Assembly: GCF_000374325.1 (NCBI RefSeq)
Contig: NZ_KB894080.1
Coordinates: forward strand, 1 to 64,000
Source of the DNA: Allofustis seminis DSM 15817
GTDB taxonomy: Bacteria > Bacillota > Bacilli > Lactobacillales > Carnobacteriaceae_A
Direction: 5' to 3'
DNA: 64,000 nt
The notes under the pieces were generated by a model, which saw nothing but the letters and a program-made list of their open reading frames with translations, ran no database searches and was not told where the DNA came from. The position numbers were made by a program, and so were the translations under genes. Below, in pieces: positions 1 through 7,145 of the stretch. Position 1 is the stretch's first letter. Each line of letters opens with the position of its first letter.

Positions 1-126
1 TCCCACGTGTTACTCACCCGTCCGCCACTCATCCCTCTCTGCAAGCAGAGAGTTCATCGTTCGACTTGCATGTATTAGGCATGCCGCCAGCGTTCGTCCT
101 GAGCCAGGATCAAACTCTCAATTTTT
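1..126 (-). rRNA. 16S ribosomal RNA, 5' end only
   Basis: The reverse strand reads the universal 5' start of 16S rRNA (AGAGTTTGATCCTGGCTCAG around 98-117), followed by the conserved ACGCTGGCGGC and ACATGCAAGTCGA blocks. Only the first ~125 nt are present; the gene runs off the left edge. The exact mature 5' end is approximate. The hypervariable helix 6 segment is visible but is too short to place the genus. Confidence 0.97.
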
Positions 127-132
127 AATGAG

Positions 133-153
133 GGGATGAACACTGTTCATCCC
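133..153 (-). other. rRNA leader hairpin before 16S
   Basis: A 10-bp inverted repeat, GGGATGAACA / TGTTCATCCC, lies just upstream of the mature 16S 5' end. It is placed like the processing stalk on the 5' side of 16S precursors. Its pairing partner downstream of 16S is outside the window, so a role in RNase III processing is inferred from position only. Confidence 0.5.
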
Positions 154-247
154 AAAGGTTTGATTGCTCAAAATTAATGTTTTGGTTTTGGTTGGTGTCT
201 AATGAATGGAATATTCAAAAGACCCTTGCACAATTTGGTTGTATTAC

Positions 248-270
248 TTTGTTCAGTTTTCAAAGATCTA
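248..270 (-). promoter_or_regulatory. boxA-like antitermination site in 16S leader
   Basis: The reverse strand carries AGATCTTTGAAAACTGAAC, close to the TCTTTGAAAACT element typical of Bacillota rRNA leaders and spacers, where Nus factors bind to prevent early termination. It lies between the promoter at 304-333 and the 16S start. Confidence 0.6.
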
Positions 271-303
271 TGCCTGCGTACTTAACTTTCAAGCACGTTT
301 ATT

Positions 304-333
304 ACTATAACATCTTCTTGAATTGATTGTCAA
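304..333 (-). promoter_or_regulatory. 16S rRNA promoter
   Basis: Reverse strand -35 TTGACA (328-333) and -10 TATAGT (304-309) are separated by 18 nt. This gives the rrn operon its own promoter immediately after the last tRNA gene, so 16S need not depend on read-through from the tRNA cluster. Confidence 0.75.
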
Positions 334-352
334 GAATAAATTAAGTAATAAA

Positions 353-436
353 TACCGATGATCGGGGTCGAACCGATACGCCCTAACGGGCATTGGATTT
401 TGAGTCCAACGCGTCTGCCTATTCCGCCACATCGGC
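353..436 (-). tRNA. tRNA-Leu(CAA)
   Basis: Cloverleaf with a long variable arm; anticodon loop CTCAAAA within the stem TTGGA/TCCAA gives anticodon CAA. The acceptor stem GCCGATG/CATCGGT has a G1-U72 wobble. No CCA is encoded. It is the last tRNA of the cluster, and the 16S promoter starts within about 20 nt. Confidence 0.95.
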
Positions 437-484
437 ATAATTTTTGAAGCAGCTGGTATCCAAACTGTTTTCATTACATAGTAG

Positions 485-555
485 AGGCACGGATCGGATT
501 TGAACCGACGATAGAGGTTTTGCAGACCTCGGCCTTACCACTTGGCTACCGCGCC
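485..555 (-). tRNA. tRNA-Cys(GCA)
   Basis: The 71-nt cloverleaf has anticodon loop CTGCAAA (GCA), acceptor GGCGCGG/CCGTGCC and discriminator U73, as expected for tRNA-Cys. No CCA is encoded. Confidence 0.95.
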
Positions 556-571
556 TTTATTAAATTAAGAC

Positions 572-642
572 TGGGCTACTAGGATTCGAACCTAGGAATG
601 ACGGGACCAAAACCCGTTGCCTTACCGCTTGGCTATAGCCCA
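572..642 (-). tRNA. tRNA-Gln(TTG)
   Basis: Cloverleaf with anticodon loop TTTTGGT, anticodon TTG, and acceptor TGGGCTA/TAGCCCA. The weak U1-A72 first pair is typical of tRNA-Gln. No CCA is encoded. Confidence 0.95.
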
Positions 643-648
643 ATAAGA

Positions 649-723
649 GGGCGGCTGATGGGAATCGAACCCACGAGTGCCGGAGCCACAATCCGGTGCG
701 TTAACCCCTTCGCCACAACCGCC
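649..723 (-). tRNA. tRNA-His(GTG)
   Basis: Anticodon loop TTGTGGC (GTG). The acceptor carries the extra G at position -1 opposite C73, the identity element of tRNA-His. No CCA is encoded. Confidence 0.95.
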
Positions 724-744
724 ATATTATTAAAATGTTGCCCA

Positions 745-815
745 CAGGGGTAGCAGGAGTCGAACCCACATCAACGGTTTTGGAGACCGCTGTTTTGCCA
801 TTAAACTATACCCCT
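745..815 (-). tRNA. tRNA-Trp(CCA)
   Basis: Anticodon loop CTCCAAA (CCA), acceptor AGGGGTA/TACCCCT and discriminator G73, as in Bacillota tRNA-Trp. No 3' CCA is encoded. Confidence 0.95.
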
Positions 816-833
816 ATTGCATAGCCGTTTTAA

Positions 834-915
834 TGGTGGGAGAAGGATTTGAACCTTCGAACTCGATGAGGGCGGATTTACAGTCCGCTGCGTTTGGCCA
901 CTTCGCTATCCCACC
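834..915 (-). tRNA. tRNA-Tyr(GTA)
   Basis: The 82-nt class II tRNA has a long variable arm; stem GCGGA/TCCGC flanks loop CTGTAAA, giving anticodon GTA. Acceptor GGTGGGA/TCCCACC with A73. Confidence 0.95.
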
Positions 916-937
916 TGATATTTATTCATGAATGAAA

Positions 938-1010
938 TGGCCCGGGACAGAGTTGAACTGCCGACACACGGAGCTTCAATCCGTTGCTCTACCAACTGAG
1001 CTACCGGGCC
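938..1010 (-). tRNA. tRNA-Phe(GAA)
   Basis: Cloverleaf with anticodon loop TTGAAGC (GAA), acceptor GGCCCGG/CCGGGCC and A73. It is only two bases upstream of the next tRNA-Asp, so the two must be cut from a common precursor. Confidence 0.95.
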
Positions 1011-1012
1011 AA

Positions 1013-1086
1013 CGACCCCGACCGGATTTGAACCGGCGATCTCCTGCGTGACAGGCAGGCGTGGTAAACCGCTACACTACGGGGCC
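1013..1086 (-). tRNA. tRNA-Asp(GTC), copy 1
   Basis: Anticodon loop CTGTCAC (GTC), acceptor GGCCCCG/CGGGGTC, discriminator G73. The 74-nt sequence is identical to the second tRNA-Asp at 1551-1624. Confidence 0.95.
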
Positions 1087-1089
1087 TCA

Positions 1090-1162
1090 TTGCGGAGGTA
1101 GGACTTGAACCTACGGCCTTCAGGTTATGAGCCTGACGAGCTGCCAACTGCTCCACTCCGCG
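1090..1162 (-). tRNA. initiator tRNA-fMet(CAT)
   Basis: Anticodon CAT in loop CTCATAA. C1 is mispaired with A72 (CGCGGAG...CTCCGCA), the hallmark of bacterial initiator tRNA recognised by methionyl-tRNA formyltransferase. The anticodon stem reads TCAGG/CCTGA, so pair 29-41 is A-U and not the almost universal G-C. This leaves only two of the three conserved G-C pairs that position the initiator in the ribosomal P site. Confidence 0.95.
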
Positions 1163-1179
1163 ATAATTATATTATATAA

Positions 1180-1269
1180 AGGAGGAAGAGGGATTTGAAC
1201 CCCCGCACGCTTTTACACGCCTTCCGGTTTTCAAGACCGGTCCCTTCAGCCAGACTTGGGTATTCCTCC
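1180..1269 (-). tRNA. tRNA-Ser(TGA)
   Basis: The 90-nt class II tRNA has a long variable arm, stem CCGGT/ACCGG and loop CTTGAAA, anticodon TGA. Acceptor GGAGGAA/TTCCTCC is followed by U at position 73, where bacterial tRNA-Ser normally has G. No CCA is encoded. Confidence 0.93.
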
Positions 1270-1278
1270 ATTTTTTAA

Positions 1279-1350
1279 TGACCCCTACGGGATTCGAACC
1301 CGTGATACCGCCGTGAAAGGGCGATGTCTTAACCGCTTGACCAAGGGGCC
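1279..1350 (-). tRNA. tRNA-Glu(TTC)
   Basis: Anticodon loop TTTCACG (TTC), acceptor GGCCCCT/AGGGGTC with a G2-U71 wobble and A73. No CCA is encoded. Confidence 0.95.
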
Positions 1351-1372
1351 GTATGAATGCTTTTTATTGCCA

Positions 1373-1446
<74 letters not shown>

Positions 1447-1459
1447 GAAATATATAAAA

Positions 1460-1530
1460 AGCGGGTGACGAGAATCGAACTCGCGACAACAGCTTGGAAG
1501 GCTGTAGTTTTACCACTAAACTACACCCGC
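1460..1530 (-). tRNA. tRNA-Gly(TCC)
   Basis: Anticodon loop CTTCCAA (TCC) in stem ACAGC/GCTGT; acceptor GCGGGTG/CACCCGC with U73, normal for tRNA-Gly. Confidence 0.95.
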
Positions 1531-1550
1531 ATATTATAAAAAGAATAAAA

Positions 1551-1624
1551 CGACCCCGACCGGATTTGAACCGGCGATCTCCTGCGTGACAGGCAGGCGT
1601 GGTAAACCGCTACACTACGGGGCC
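1551..1624 (-). tRNA. tRNA-Asp(GTC), copy 2
   Basis: This is an exact 74-nt duplicate of the tRNA-Asp at 1013-1086 (anticodon GTC). The flanking sequences differ, so the duplication covers little more than the tRNA itself. Confidence 0.95.
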
Positions 1625-1679
1625 ATATGTTTTTCTTATTATAATAGCCAAGTATGTGGTGCTTACTTGTTTTATCCAA

Positions 1680-1753
1680 TGGACCTTGCTGGATTCGAAC
1701 CAGCGACCGGACGGTTATGAGCCATCTGCTCTAACCAACTGAGCTAAAGGTCC
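1680..1753 (-). tRNA. tRNA-Ile2(CAT), lysidine type
   Basis: The anticodon is CAT, but the body (GGACCTTTAGCTCAGTTGG, acceptor AAGGTCC, A73) matches the Bacillus AUA-decoding isoleucine tRNA and not either methionine tRNA. By homology TilS converts C34 to lysidine, which makes it read AUA. Confidence 0.85.
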
Positions 1754-1771
1754 GCTTAATGTGATTAAAAA

Positions 1772-1845
1772 TAGCGGCGGAGGGGATCGAACCCACGACC
1801 TCACGGGTATGAACCGTACGCTCTAGCCAGCTGAGCTACGCCGCC
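1772..1845 (-). tRNA. elongator tRNA-Met(CAT)
   Basis: Anticodon loop TTCATAC (CAT) with body GGCGGCGTAGCTCAGCTGG, very close to Bacillus elongator tRNA-Met. G1-U72 wobble and A73; there is no C1-A72 mismatch, so it is not an initiator. Confidence 0.92.
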
Positions 1846-1850
1846 ATTAA

Positions 1851-1924
1851 TCGGGAAGACAGGAATTGAACCTGCGACCCCCTGGTCCCAAACCAGGTGC
1901 TCTGCCAAACTGAGCTACTTCCCG
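1851..1924 (-). tRNA. tRNA-Pro(TGG)
   Basis: Anticodon loop TTTGGGA (TGG) in stem CCTGG/CCAGG; acceptor CGGGAAG/CTTCCCG with A73. Confidence 0.95.
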
Positions 1925-1941
1925 GCATTTGCAAAAAAAGA

Positions 1942-2015
1942 CGCGCCCTAGAGGAGTCGAACCTCTAACCGCCTGATTCGTAGTCAGGTACTCTATCCAG
2001 TTGAGCTAAGGGCGC
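1942..2015 (-). tRNA. tRNA-Arg(ACG)
   Basis: Anticodon loop CTACGAA (ACG; A34 is edited to inosine in bacteria), acceptor GCGCCCT/AGGGCGC, G73. Confidence 0.95.
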
Positions 2016-2031
2016 ATATTATATATTTAAA

Positions 2032-2118
2032 TACCGAGGACCGGAATCGAACCGGTACGGGGATCCACTCCCCGCAGGATTTTAAGTCCTGTGCGTCTAC
2101 CTATTCCGCCACCCCGGC
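2032..2118 (-). tRNA. tRNA-Leu(TAA)
   Basis: The 87-nt class II tRNA with long variable arm; anticodon loop CTTAAAA (TAA) in stem CAGGA/TCCTG. A73, no CCA encoded. Confidence 0.95.
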
Positions 2119-2139
2119 AACACTCGATAATGTCGAGAG

Positions 2140-2211
2140 AGCGGAAGACGGGACTTGAACCCGCGACCCCTACCTTGGCAAGGTAGTGTTCTACCACTGA
2201 ACTACTTCCGC
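2140..2211 (-). tRNA. tRNA-Gly(GCC)
   Basis: Anticodon loop TTGCCAA (GCC) in stem CTACC/GGTAG; acceptor GCGGAAG/CTTCCGC, U73. It is the first tRNA downstream of the internal promoter at 2284-2312. Confidence 0.95.
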
Positions 2212-2283
2212 ATATATGTGGACCATAAGATATAATATGATACATGTATAAAGGTGCAATCATTTAATTGAACCGCATATTCA

Positions 2284-2312
2284 ATTATATAAGAACAAAA
2301 TTAAAAACTCAA
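2284..2312 (-). promoter_or_regulatory. internal promoter in tRNA cluster
   Basis: The 124-nt gap between tRNA-Lys and tRNA-Gly holds, on the reverse strand, -35 TTGAGT (2307-2312), a 17-nt spacer and -10 TATAAT (2284-2289). All other tRNA gaps are much shorter and lack this. It should allow the downstream 20 tRNAs to be made independently of 5S, tRNA-Val and tRNA-Lys. Confidence 0.65.
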
Positions 2313-2335
2313 GTGTTCTTTTAATAAAATCTCAA

Positions 2336-2408
2336 TGAGCCATGCAGGAATCGAACCTGCGACCCTTTGATTAAAAGTCAAATGCTCTACCGACTGAGCT
2401 AATGGCCC
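2336..2408 (-). tRNA. tRNA-Lys(TTT)
   Basis: Anticodon loop CTTTTAA (TTT) in stem TTTGA/TCAAA; acceptor GGGCCAT/ATGGCTC with A73. Confidence 0.95.
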
Positions 2409-2420
2409 GAGAATTTTTAA

Positions 2421-2493
2421 TGGAGGTTACTGGGCTCGAACCAGTGACCCCCTGCTTGTAAGGCAGGTGCTCTCCCAACTGAGCTAAACCTCC
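2421..2493 (-). tRNA. tRNA-Val(TAC)
   Basis: Anticodon loop CTTACAA (TAC); acceptor GGAGGTT/AACCTCC, A73. It directly abuts the 3' end of 5S rRNA with almost no spacer, so both mature ends probably come from shared cuts. Confidence 0.95.
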
Positions 2494-2494
2494 T

Positions 2495-2613
2495 AGTTCG
2501 GCAACGTCCGGCTTTCACAAGGGGAAACCCCTCACTATCCTCGGCGCTCAGAAGCTTAACGACTGTGTTCGGGATGGGAACAGGTGGTACCTTCTTGCGA
2601 TCGTCACCGTACT
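2495..2613 (-). rRNA. 5S ribosomal RNA (orphan, promoter-proximal)
   Basis: The reverse strand contains the conserved 5S core CCTGTTCCCATCCCGAACAC, then AGTTAAGC-like and GGGGTTTCCCC segments, and ends in GACGTTGCCGAACT, which can pair with the 5' AGTACGG. End positions are estimated from this terminal stem. No 23S lies upstream: a promoter sits about 25 nt in front and then serS. The 5S gene therefore starts a 5S-tRNA transcription unit and does not end an rRNA operon here. Confidence 0.93.
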
Positions 2614-2638
2614 GACAAAAATAAGAAACAGCTTTTAT

Positions 2639-2667
2639 AGCATAACGAATGCATTAATTTTTGTCAA
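2639..2667 (-). promoter_or_regulatory. 5S-tRNA operon promoter
   Basis: Reverse strand -35 TTGACA (2662-2667), 17-nt spacer and -10 TATGCT (2639-2644), starting transcription about 20 nt before 5S. The perfect -35 and AT-rich upstream sequence fit a strong stable-RNA promoter. Confidence 0.8.
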
Positions 2668-2929
2668 GAACTTTTTTGAAAAATATTGACAAAATTAATA
2701 TGCCTACCATGCAAGCGTTCATATTTTTAAGCACTTTATCATTATAAGACGTTATAAAATATTTTTCAAGACTCTTTTACGGGTTTCTTTTAGATTTTTT
2801 GTGCCTCTGCTACAGATATTCTGACACCAATTCTTCTTATTATTAATGCCGAGATATTTTAATGAACGCATAAGACCTAGCGATACCATCTCACTCATAA
2901 TATCTTGCGCTTCTTCATTGCATTGCAAC
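2668..2929. other. AT-rich spacer, no supported gene
   Basis: This stretch between the 5S promoter and the serS terminator holds no gene I can support. A 65-codon leftward frame (2752-2949) would need a TTG start inside the serS terminator hairpin, has no ribosome binding site and matches nothing I recognise. It could be a decayed remnant. Confidence 0.4.
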
Positions 2930-2982
2930 AACAAAAAACTCTTTTTCAAAATGCGAAAAATTCCTCATTTGAAAAAGAGTTT
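2928..2982 (-). terminator. rho-independent terminator of serS
   Basis: A perfect 15-bp inverted repeat (2936-2950 with 2968-2982) is followed on the reverse strand by TTTTTTGTTGTTG. It lies 20 nt past the serS stop. Confidence 0.85.
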
Positions 2983-3002
2983 GGCTTTTTCAAAAAAATA
3001 TT

Positions 3003-4286
3003 TTAGGCTTTTGTAATTTTGCGTACGCCATTCATATAAGGTACGAGAGCTTCTGGAATAATAACACTACCATCTTCTTGCTGATAATTCTCTAAAATAG
3101 CAGCAACCGTTCTTCCTACTGCCAGTCCAGAACCATTCAATGTATGAACATAATCAACATGCCCTTCACTATCGCGATAACGAATCATGGCGCGACGTGC
3201 TTGGAAACTTTCTGTATTTGAGCATGAACTAATCTCGCGATATGTATTCTGTGCAGGAATCCACACTTCCAAATCATATGTCTTAGCAGCTGAGAAGCCT
3301 GTATCTCCTGTACACAATACTAATTTGCGATAAGGTAGCTCAAGCAACTGCAACACCTGCTCAGCATCTGACGTCAACGCTTCTAAATCTTCATATGAGT
3401 GATCAGGATACGAAATTTTTACTAATTCAACTTTATTGAATTGATGCAAACGAATTAATCCTCGCGTATCACGCCCAGCACTTCCAGCTTCAGAACGGAA
3501 ACATGGACTAAGTGCTGTAAATTTAAGAGGCAAATCTGCTTCATCTAGGATCTCACCGCTATGATAATTCGTCAGCGGCACTTCTGACGTTGGAATCATG
3601 GTCAAATTCTCATGATCAATCTCAAAGACATCTTCTTTAAATTTAGGGAATTGACCTGTCCCAAACATCGCCTGATCATTGACCAGATATGGCGTAATCA
3701 TTTCACGATAGCCATGCTTTTCAGTATGCAAGTCGAGCATAAAATTATAAACGGCACGCTCCAGTCGTGCGCCGAGTCCCTTATAATAAACAAAACGTCG
3801 ATGAGCAACTTTTGCGCCACGTTCAAAATCTAAAATATCTAAATTCTCGCCCACTTCCCAGTGAGGCTTAGGATTTTCAATGACACGCTTTAAAAATTCA
3901 TCTCCCCAGCGGGCAACTTCTTGATTATCATTCTCATCAACGCCGACAGGCACCGATTCATGTGTCATATTTGGCAGGCGCGTGGCGATGTAGTCTGTTT
4001 TTTCGCTCACTTCTTCCAATTGTGCATCAATGGCTTTAATCTCAGCACCTACATTTTGCATTCGAGCAATTACATCATCTGCCGACTCACGATTTCGTTT
4101 TTTTTCAGCAATTAAAGCCGACATTTCATTGCGTTCTTTTTTCAATTGTTCTGATTTTTGGATAAGTTCGCGTCGTTTTTCGTCTAGCATTTTTAATTCA
4201 GCAATCGTTTCAGCTTCTACACCGCGATGACTTAGATTTTCTTGAACAGCTTCTGCATTTTCTCGGATCTTTTTGATATCAATCAT
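3003..4286 (-). CDS. serS: seryl-tRNA synthetase
   Basis: Charges tRNA-Ser with serine in the cytoplasm. The 427-residue length is normal. The N-terminal ~110 residues form the long antiparallel coiled coil that grips the variable arm of tRNA-Ser. The catalytic domain carries class II motifs: motif 2 ([21 protein letters not shown]) and motif 3 ([18 protein letters not shown]). I chose the ATG at 4286 because it gives the usual [12 protein letters not shown] start and is preceded by AAGGAAG; the frame stays open 26 codons further upstream without a ribosome site. A single-gene transcript is likely, since the dacA terminator lies upstream and its own terminator at 2928-2982. No T-box leader fits in the ~80-nt gap. 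Confidence 0.97.
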   Translation of the reverse strand: MIDIKKIRENAEAVQENLSHRGVEAETIAELKMLDEKRRELIQKSEQLKKERNEMSALIAEKKRNRESADDVIARMQNVGAEIKAIDAQLEEVSEKTDYIATRLPNMTHESVPVGVDENDNQEVARWGDEFLKRVIENPKPHWEVGENLDILDFERGAKVAHRRFVYYKGLGARLERAVYNFMLDLHTEKHGYREMITPYLVNDQAMFGTGQFPKFKEDVFEIDHENLTMIPTSEVPLTNYHSGEILDEADLPLKFTALSPCFRSEAGSAGRDTRGLIRLHQFNKVELVKISYPDHSYEDLEALTSDAEQVLQLLELPYRKLVLCTGDTGFSAAKTYDLEVWIPAQNTYREISSCSNTESFQARRAMIRYRDSEGHVDYVHTLNGSGLAVGRTVAAILENYQQEDGSVIIPEALVPYMNGVRKITKA

Positions 4287-4361
4287 AGTTACACTTCCTT
4301 TTTTGTCTTCAATAATAGGATAGCAAATCTCTTCATTTTTTTCTATATAAATCCCAAGGCA

Positions 4362-4405
4362 CAAAATAAAAAGCTGCAGTCTTTTAAAATACTTGACTGC
4401 AGCTT
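4362..4405 (-). terminator. terminator of dacA
   Basis: An 11-bp stem AAGCTGCAGTC / GACTGCAGCTT (4371-4405) is followed on the reverse strand by TTTTATTTTG. It separates dacA from serS. Confidence 0.8.
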
Positions 4406-4418
4406 CTATTTTTTTATT

Positions 4419-5753
4419 TTAAAAACGAGAGAATAAACGGCTAAAGAAATTACGTACGCTATTCCAAGCTTTTAGGAAGAAACCTGCTTCTTCCATCGAA
4501 TTTTTTGTTACAAGGCGTACTTCACCTTTTCCACTTTGAGTGCCGATAAATTCTGAACCCTCACCATTTTCTTCGCCATCTAAGTGAATAATCACTTTCC
4601 CAACTTCTGTTCCTGCTTCAAATGGTGCTTTTACGCTGCCATCAGATTCGAGTGCCTCTTCATTCCACTGCACTTCATAAGTGAAAGATTCATTTCCAAC
4701 TGTCGCAGCAGCTACTAAATAATCAAAACCATCTTCTGCCACTACATCGACTTCACGTTCTTTCCCATCTGTGACAGGGATCGTTTTGAATTCGCTAAAT
4801 TGTTGGCCTTCTTGAACTGCTTTCACCGCAACAAATTGTTCAAAGCCATAATCAAACATGCGGCGTGTTTCGATAAAGCGCTGTCCATTGTTCTCCACAC
4901 CATCTCCAGCACCCATAATGACAGATAATAAGCGGCGATCATTGTGCAAGACGGTTCCGGTAAAGTTAGCACCGGCTTTATTGGTCGTTCCCGTCTTCAA
5001 TCCATCAACTCCTGGATATTCAAATGGTAAATCTGGCAACATCCAGTTCCAGTTGAGCATTTCAATCTCATCTGAAGTACCTGGGCGGAATGTTTTTTCT
5101 GGCACACTTGAAACTTGCAACACTTCTGGATAATCATTTAATACATGATATGCAACAGTGGCCATGCTACGTGCTGACATTTCATTTTCAGCATCCGCTG
5201 CTGATCCTGGATAATGATGTCCTTGCAAATCTTCATTGTTAAGTCCAGTAGTGTTATAGATTTTAGCATCTGTTATGCCCCAAGATTTCAAAAGCTCATT
5301 CATGCGATCTACGAATTGCGGCTCAGTATTTTCGATCGCTTCAGCTAGAGCAATTGTGGCCCCATTTGCCGAATAAATCGCCATAGCTTCATATAATTCT
5401 TGAATAGTATATTTTTCGCTCGTTGCTAATGGGACATTGGACAGTTCATAATTTTGACTGATAGCTACTGCATATTCACTTGGAGAAATTTGCTTTTCCC
5501 ATGTAATATTTCCATGCGCAATCTCTTCATGAATAATATATTCCACCAACATCTTCGTCATAGAAGCAATGGCGTGCGGGCTGTCTGCATTTTGCGTAAA
5601 TAAAATCTGACCCGTTTTCGCATCTGCTAACAAGGCATTCTCACCATCTACACTTAATGGTGCTGCCTTTACACCTGTTGCGGCTATAGGTGCTAAAATA
5701 GCTGCCGCTGCCGTTGTTATCATAGCCTTTTTCAAGAATTTATTTTTCTTCAT
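4419..5753 (-). CDS. dacA: D-alanyl-D-alanine carboxypeptidase (PBP5 type)
   Basis: Trims the terminal D-Ala from peptidoglycan stem peptides at the outer face of the membrane. The 444-residue protein begins with a signal peptide ending near Ala30. It has all three serine-penicillin-binding motifs in order: SMTK with catalytic Ser64, SAN at 129-131, and KTG at 254-256. The C-terminal ~120 residues match the PBP5 beta-rich domain, and the last ~20 form an amphipathic helix rich in Phe, Arg and Trp that anchors the enzyme in the membrane. The VanRS-like sensor pair lies immediately upstream on the same strand but has a separate promoter region. Confidence 0.95.
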   Translation of the reverse strand: MKKNKFLKKAMITTAAAAILAPIAATGVKAAPLSVDGENALLADAKTGQILFTQNADSPHAIASMTKMLVEYIIHEEIAHGNITWEKQISPSEYAVAISQNYELSNVPLATSEKYTIQELYEAMAIYSANGATIALAEAIENTEPQFVDRMNELLKSWGITDAKIYNTTGLNNEDLQGHHYPGSAADAENEMSARSMATVAYHVLNDYPEVLQVSSVPEKTFRPGTSDEIEMLNWNWMLPDLPFEYPGVDGLKTGTTNKAGANFTGTVLHNDRRLLSVIMGAGDGVENNGQRFIETRRMFDYGFEQFVAVKAVQEGQQFSEFKTIPVTDGKEREVDVVAEDGFDYLVAAATVGNESFTYEVQWNEEALESDGSVKAPFEAGTEVGKVIIHLDGEENGEGSEFIGTQSGKGEVRLVTKNSMEEAGFFLKAWNSVRNFFSRLFSRF

Positions 5754-5803
5754 GTAATCTCTCTTCCTCTTATTCCATAATATTTTTCATTATAATTGTG
5801 TTT

Positions 5804-5812
5804 ATCATACCA
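5804..5812 (-). promoter_or_regulatory. extended -10 promoter of dacA
   Basis: The reverse strand reads TGGTATGATA, an extended -10 (TGn plus TATGAT at 5804-5809), about 55 nt before dacA. No clear -35 is visible, as expected for this promoter class. Confidence 0.45.
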
Positions 5813-5861
5813 CACTTTAAATGAATTCGCATTCATACTTTTGATGGAACTGTATATCAAT

Positions 5862-7001
5862 TTACTCTTCTTTTTGAGCGCGTGGCAATTGGATTGTAAA
5901 GGTTGTTATTTTTTTATTTGAGGTTACCGAGATACTGCCACGATGGGCTAGCACGATGCTTTTGGCAATCGCCAGTCCTAATCCCGTACTTTCTCCCGTT
6001 TGACTGCGTGCACTATCTTCTCGATAAAAGCGATCAAATACATGGCGCAAACCCCGTTCAGAAATTCCTTTTCCTTCATTTGAAACGCGGATGGTGACCA
6101 TTTCACCCTCTTCTTGTTGTGTTACTTCTATTTCAACTAATATGGTCGTGTGAGACTTTCCATATTTGAGAGCATTTGAAAACAAATTATTAAATACACG
6201 CACTAAGCGATTCGCATCGCCGACCATTACCAAATGATCGGTTGCAGATTTCAATTCAATAGCCATCGCTTTTTTATCGAGTTCAATTTGAAAATCAATT
6301 TGTAACTGCTCCAGTAGCTGGATCATATCAAATGCATGCATCTGGAGCTGATGCGTGCCACGGCTAACCGTTGTATATTCAAATAAATCATCTACTAAAA
6401 ATTTCATTTGCTGCGCTTTTTTATAAGCTGTATGTACATATTGTAACGCTTCATCTGCCGAATGATAGCGGCTTTTTTCGATCAGTTCCAAATATCCAAT
6501 AACCGAAGTGAGTGGCGTTCGAATATCATGACTGACATTCGTGATAAGTTCGTCTTTTGTCTGTTCAACGCGCCGCTCTTCTTCCATAGCTGCCACCGTT
6601 GAATCTACTAACAAATGGATACTATCCACCACATCTTGCAACTCTTTATCGAATTCTCCGCGAATGCGGTGAGTATAATGGCCCTCGGCAATATAATGCA
6701 ACTCTTCAATAATATGATTCAATTCATATAAGCGATAACGTCGGTGCAGCCGCCAATACACAAAAAACAATGCAGGAATTAACGAAAAGACATAAAGAAT
6801 CGGCGGAATCGAGAAAATATTATTATCACGCACCATGACCATTAAGTCACCCAGCACCCAAACTTCTACTTCAGGGAAAGGTTGACTGCTAATATACCAA
6901 CGAATAATTTGATAAGTTGCAAAATAAACGAGCACAATCAGCCCCATCGTAATTAATGCTTCCCCAAATAGCTGCATTTTTTCGCGTGTTGTCAGTTTCA
7001 A
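5862..7001 (-). CDS. sensor histidine kinase, VanS-like
   Basis: Membrane sensor that autophosphorylates and passes phosphate to the response regulator encoded just upstream. Two transmembrane helices (about residues 13-35 and 63-84) flank a short ~27-residue extracytoplasmic loop. A HAMP-like linker follows, then HisKA with phospho-acceptor His158 (NVSHDIRTPL), and a HATPase domain with N box NLFSNALKYG, G1 SNEGKGIS, F box DRFYRED and G2 TGLGLAIAKS. Length (379) and layout resemble the VanS/YcbM class. With so small an external loop, the signal is probably sensed in or at the membrane. The start is an alternative TTG with GAGGTGG upstream. Confidence 0.9.
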   Translation of the reverse strand: MKLTTREKMQLFGEALITMGLIVLVYFATYQIIRWYISSQPFPEVEVWVLGDLMVMVRDNNIFSIPPILYVFSLIPALFFVYWRLHRRYRLYELNHIIEELHYIAEGHYTHRIRGEFDKELQDVVDSIHLLVDSTVAAMEEERRVEQTKDELITNVSHDIRTPLTSVIGYLELIEKSRYHSADEALQYVHTAYKKAQQMKFLVDDLFEYTTVSRGTHQLQMHAFDMIQLLEQLQIDFQIELDKKAMAIELKSATDHLVMVGDANRLVRVFNNLFSNALKYGKSHTTILVEIEVTQQEEGEMVTIRVSNEGKGISERGLRHVFDRFYREDSARSQTGESTGLGLAIAKSIVLAHRGSISVTSNKKITTFTIQLPRAQKEE

Positions 7002-7145
7002 GAGACCACCTCATTTCAAAAAAATTATAATGACTCATCATTTATTTTCATAGTATTATTTGCATATATTCAAAAATACTTCCTATACAATAAGTAAAGA
7101 AAAGCATACCGCTTCCCAACACTTGTATTCAATAAAAGTTATACT

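Noticed and set aside
2752-2949. 65-codon leftward frame before serS
   Set aside because: It starts with TTG inside the serS terminator hairpin, has no ribosome binding site and resembles no family I know. At most it is a decayed remnant.
4287-4361. T-box leader upstream of serS
   Set aside because: Only ~75 nt separate the previous terminator from the start codon, and no T-box core or specifier stem is present.
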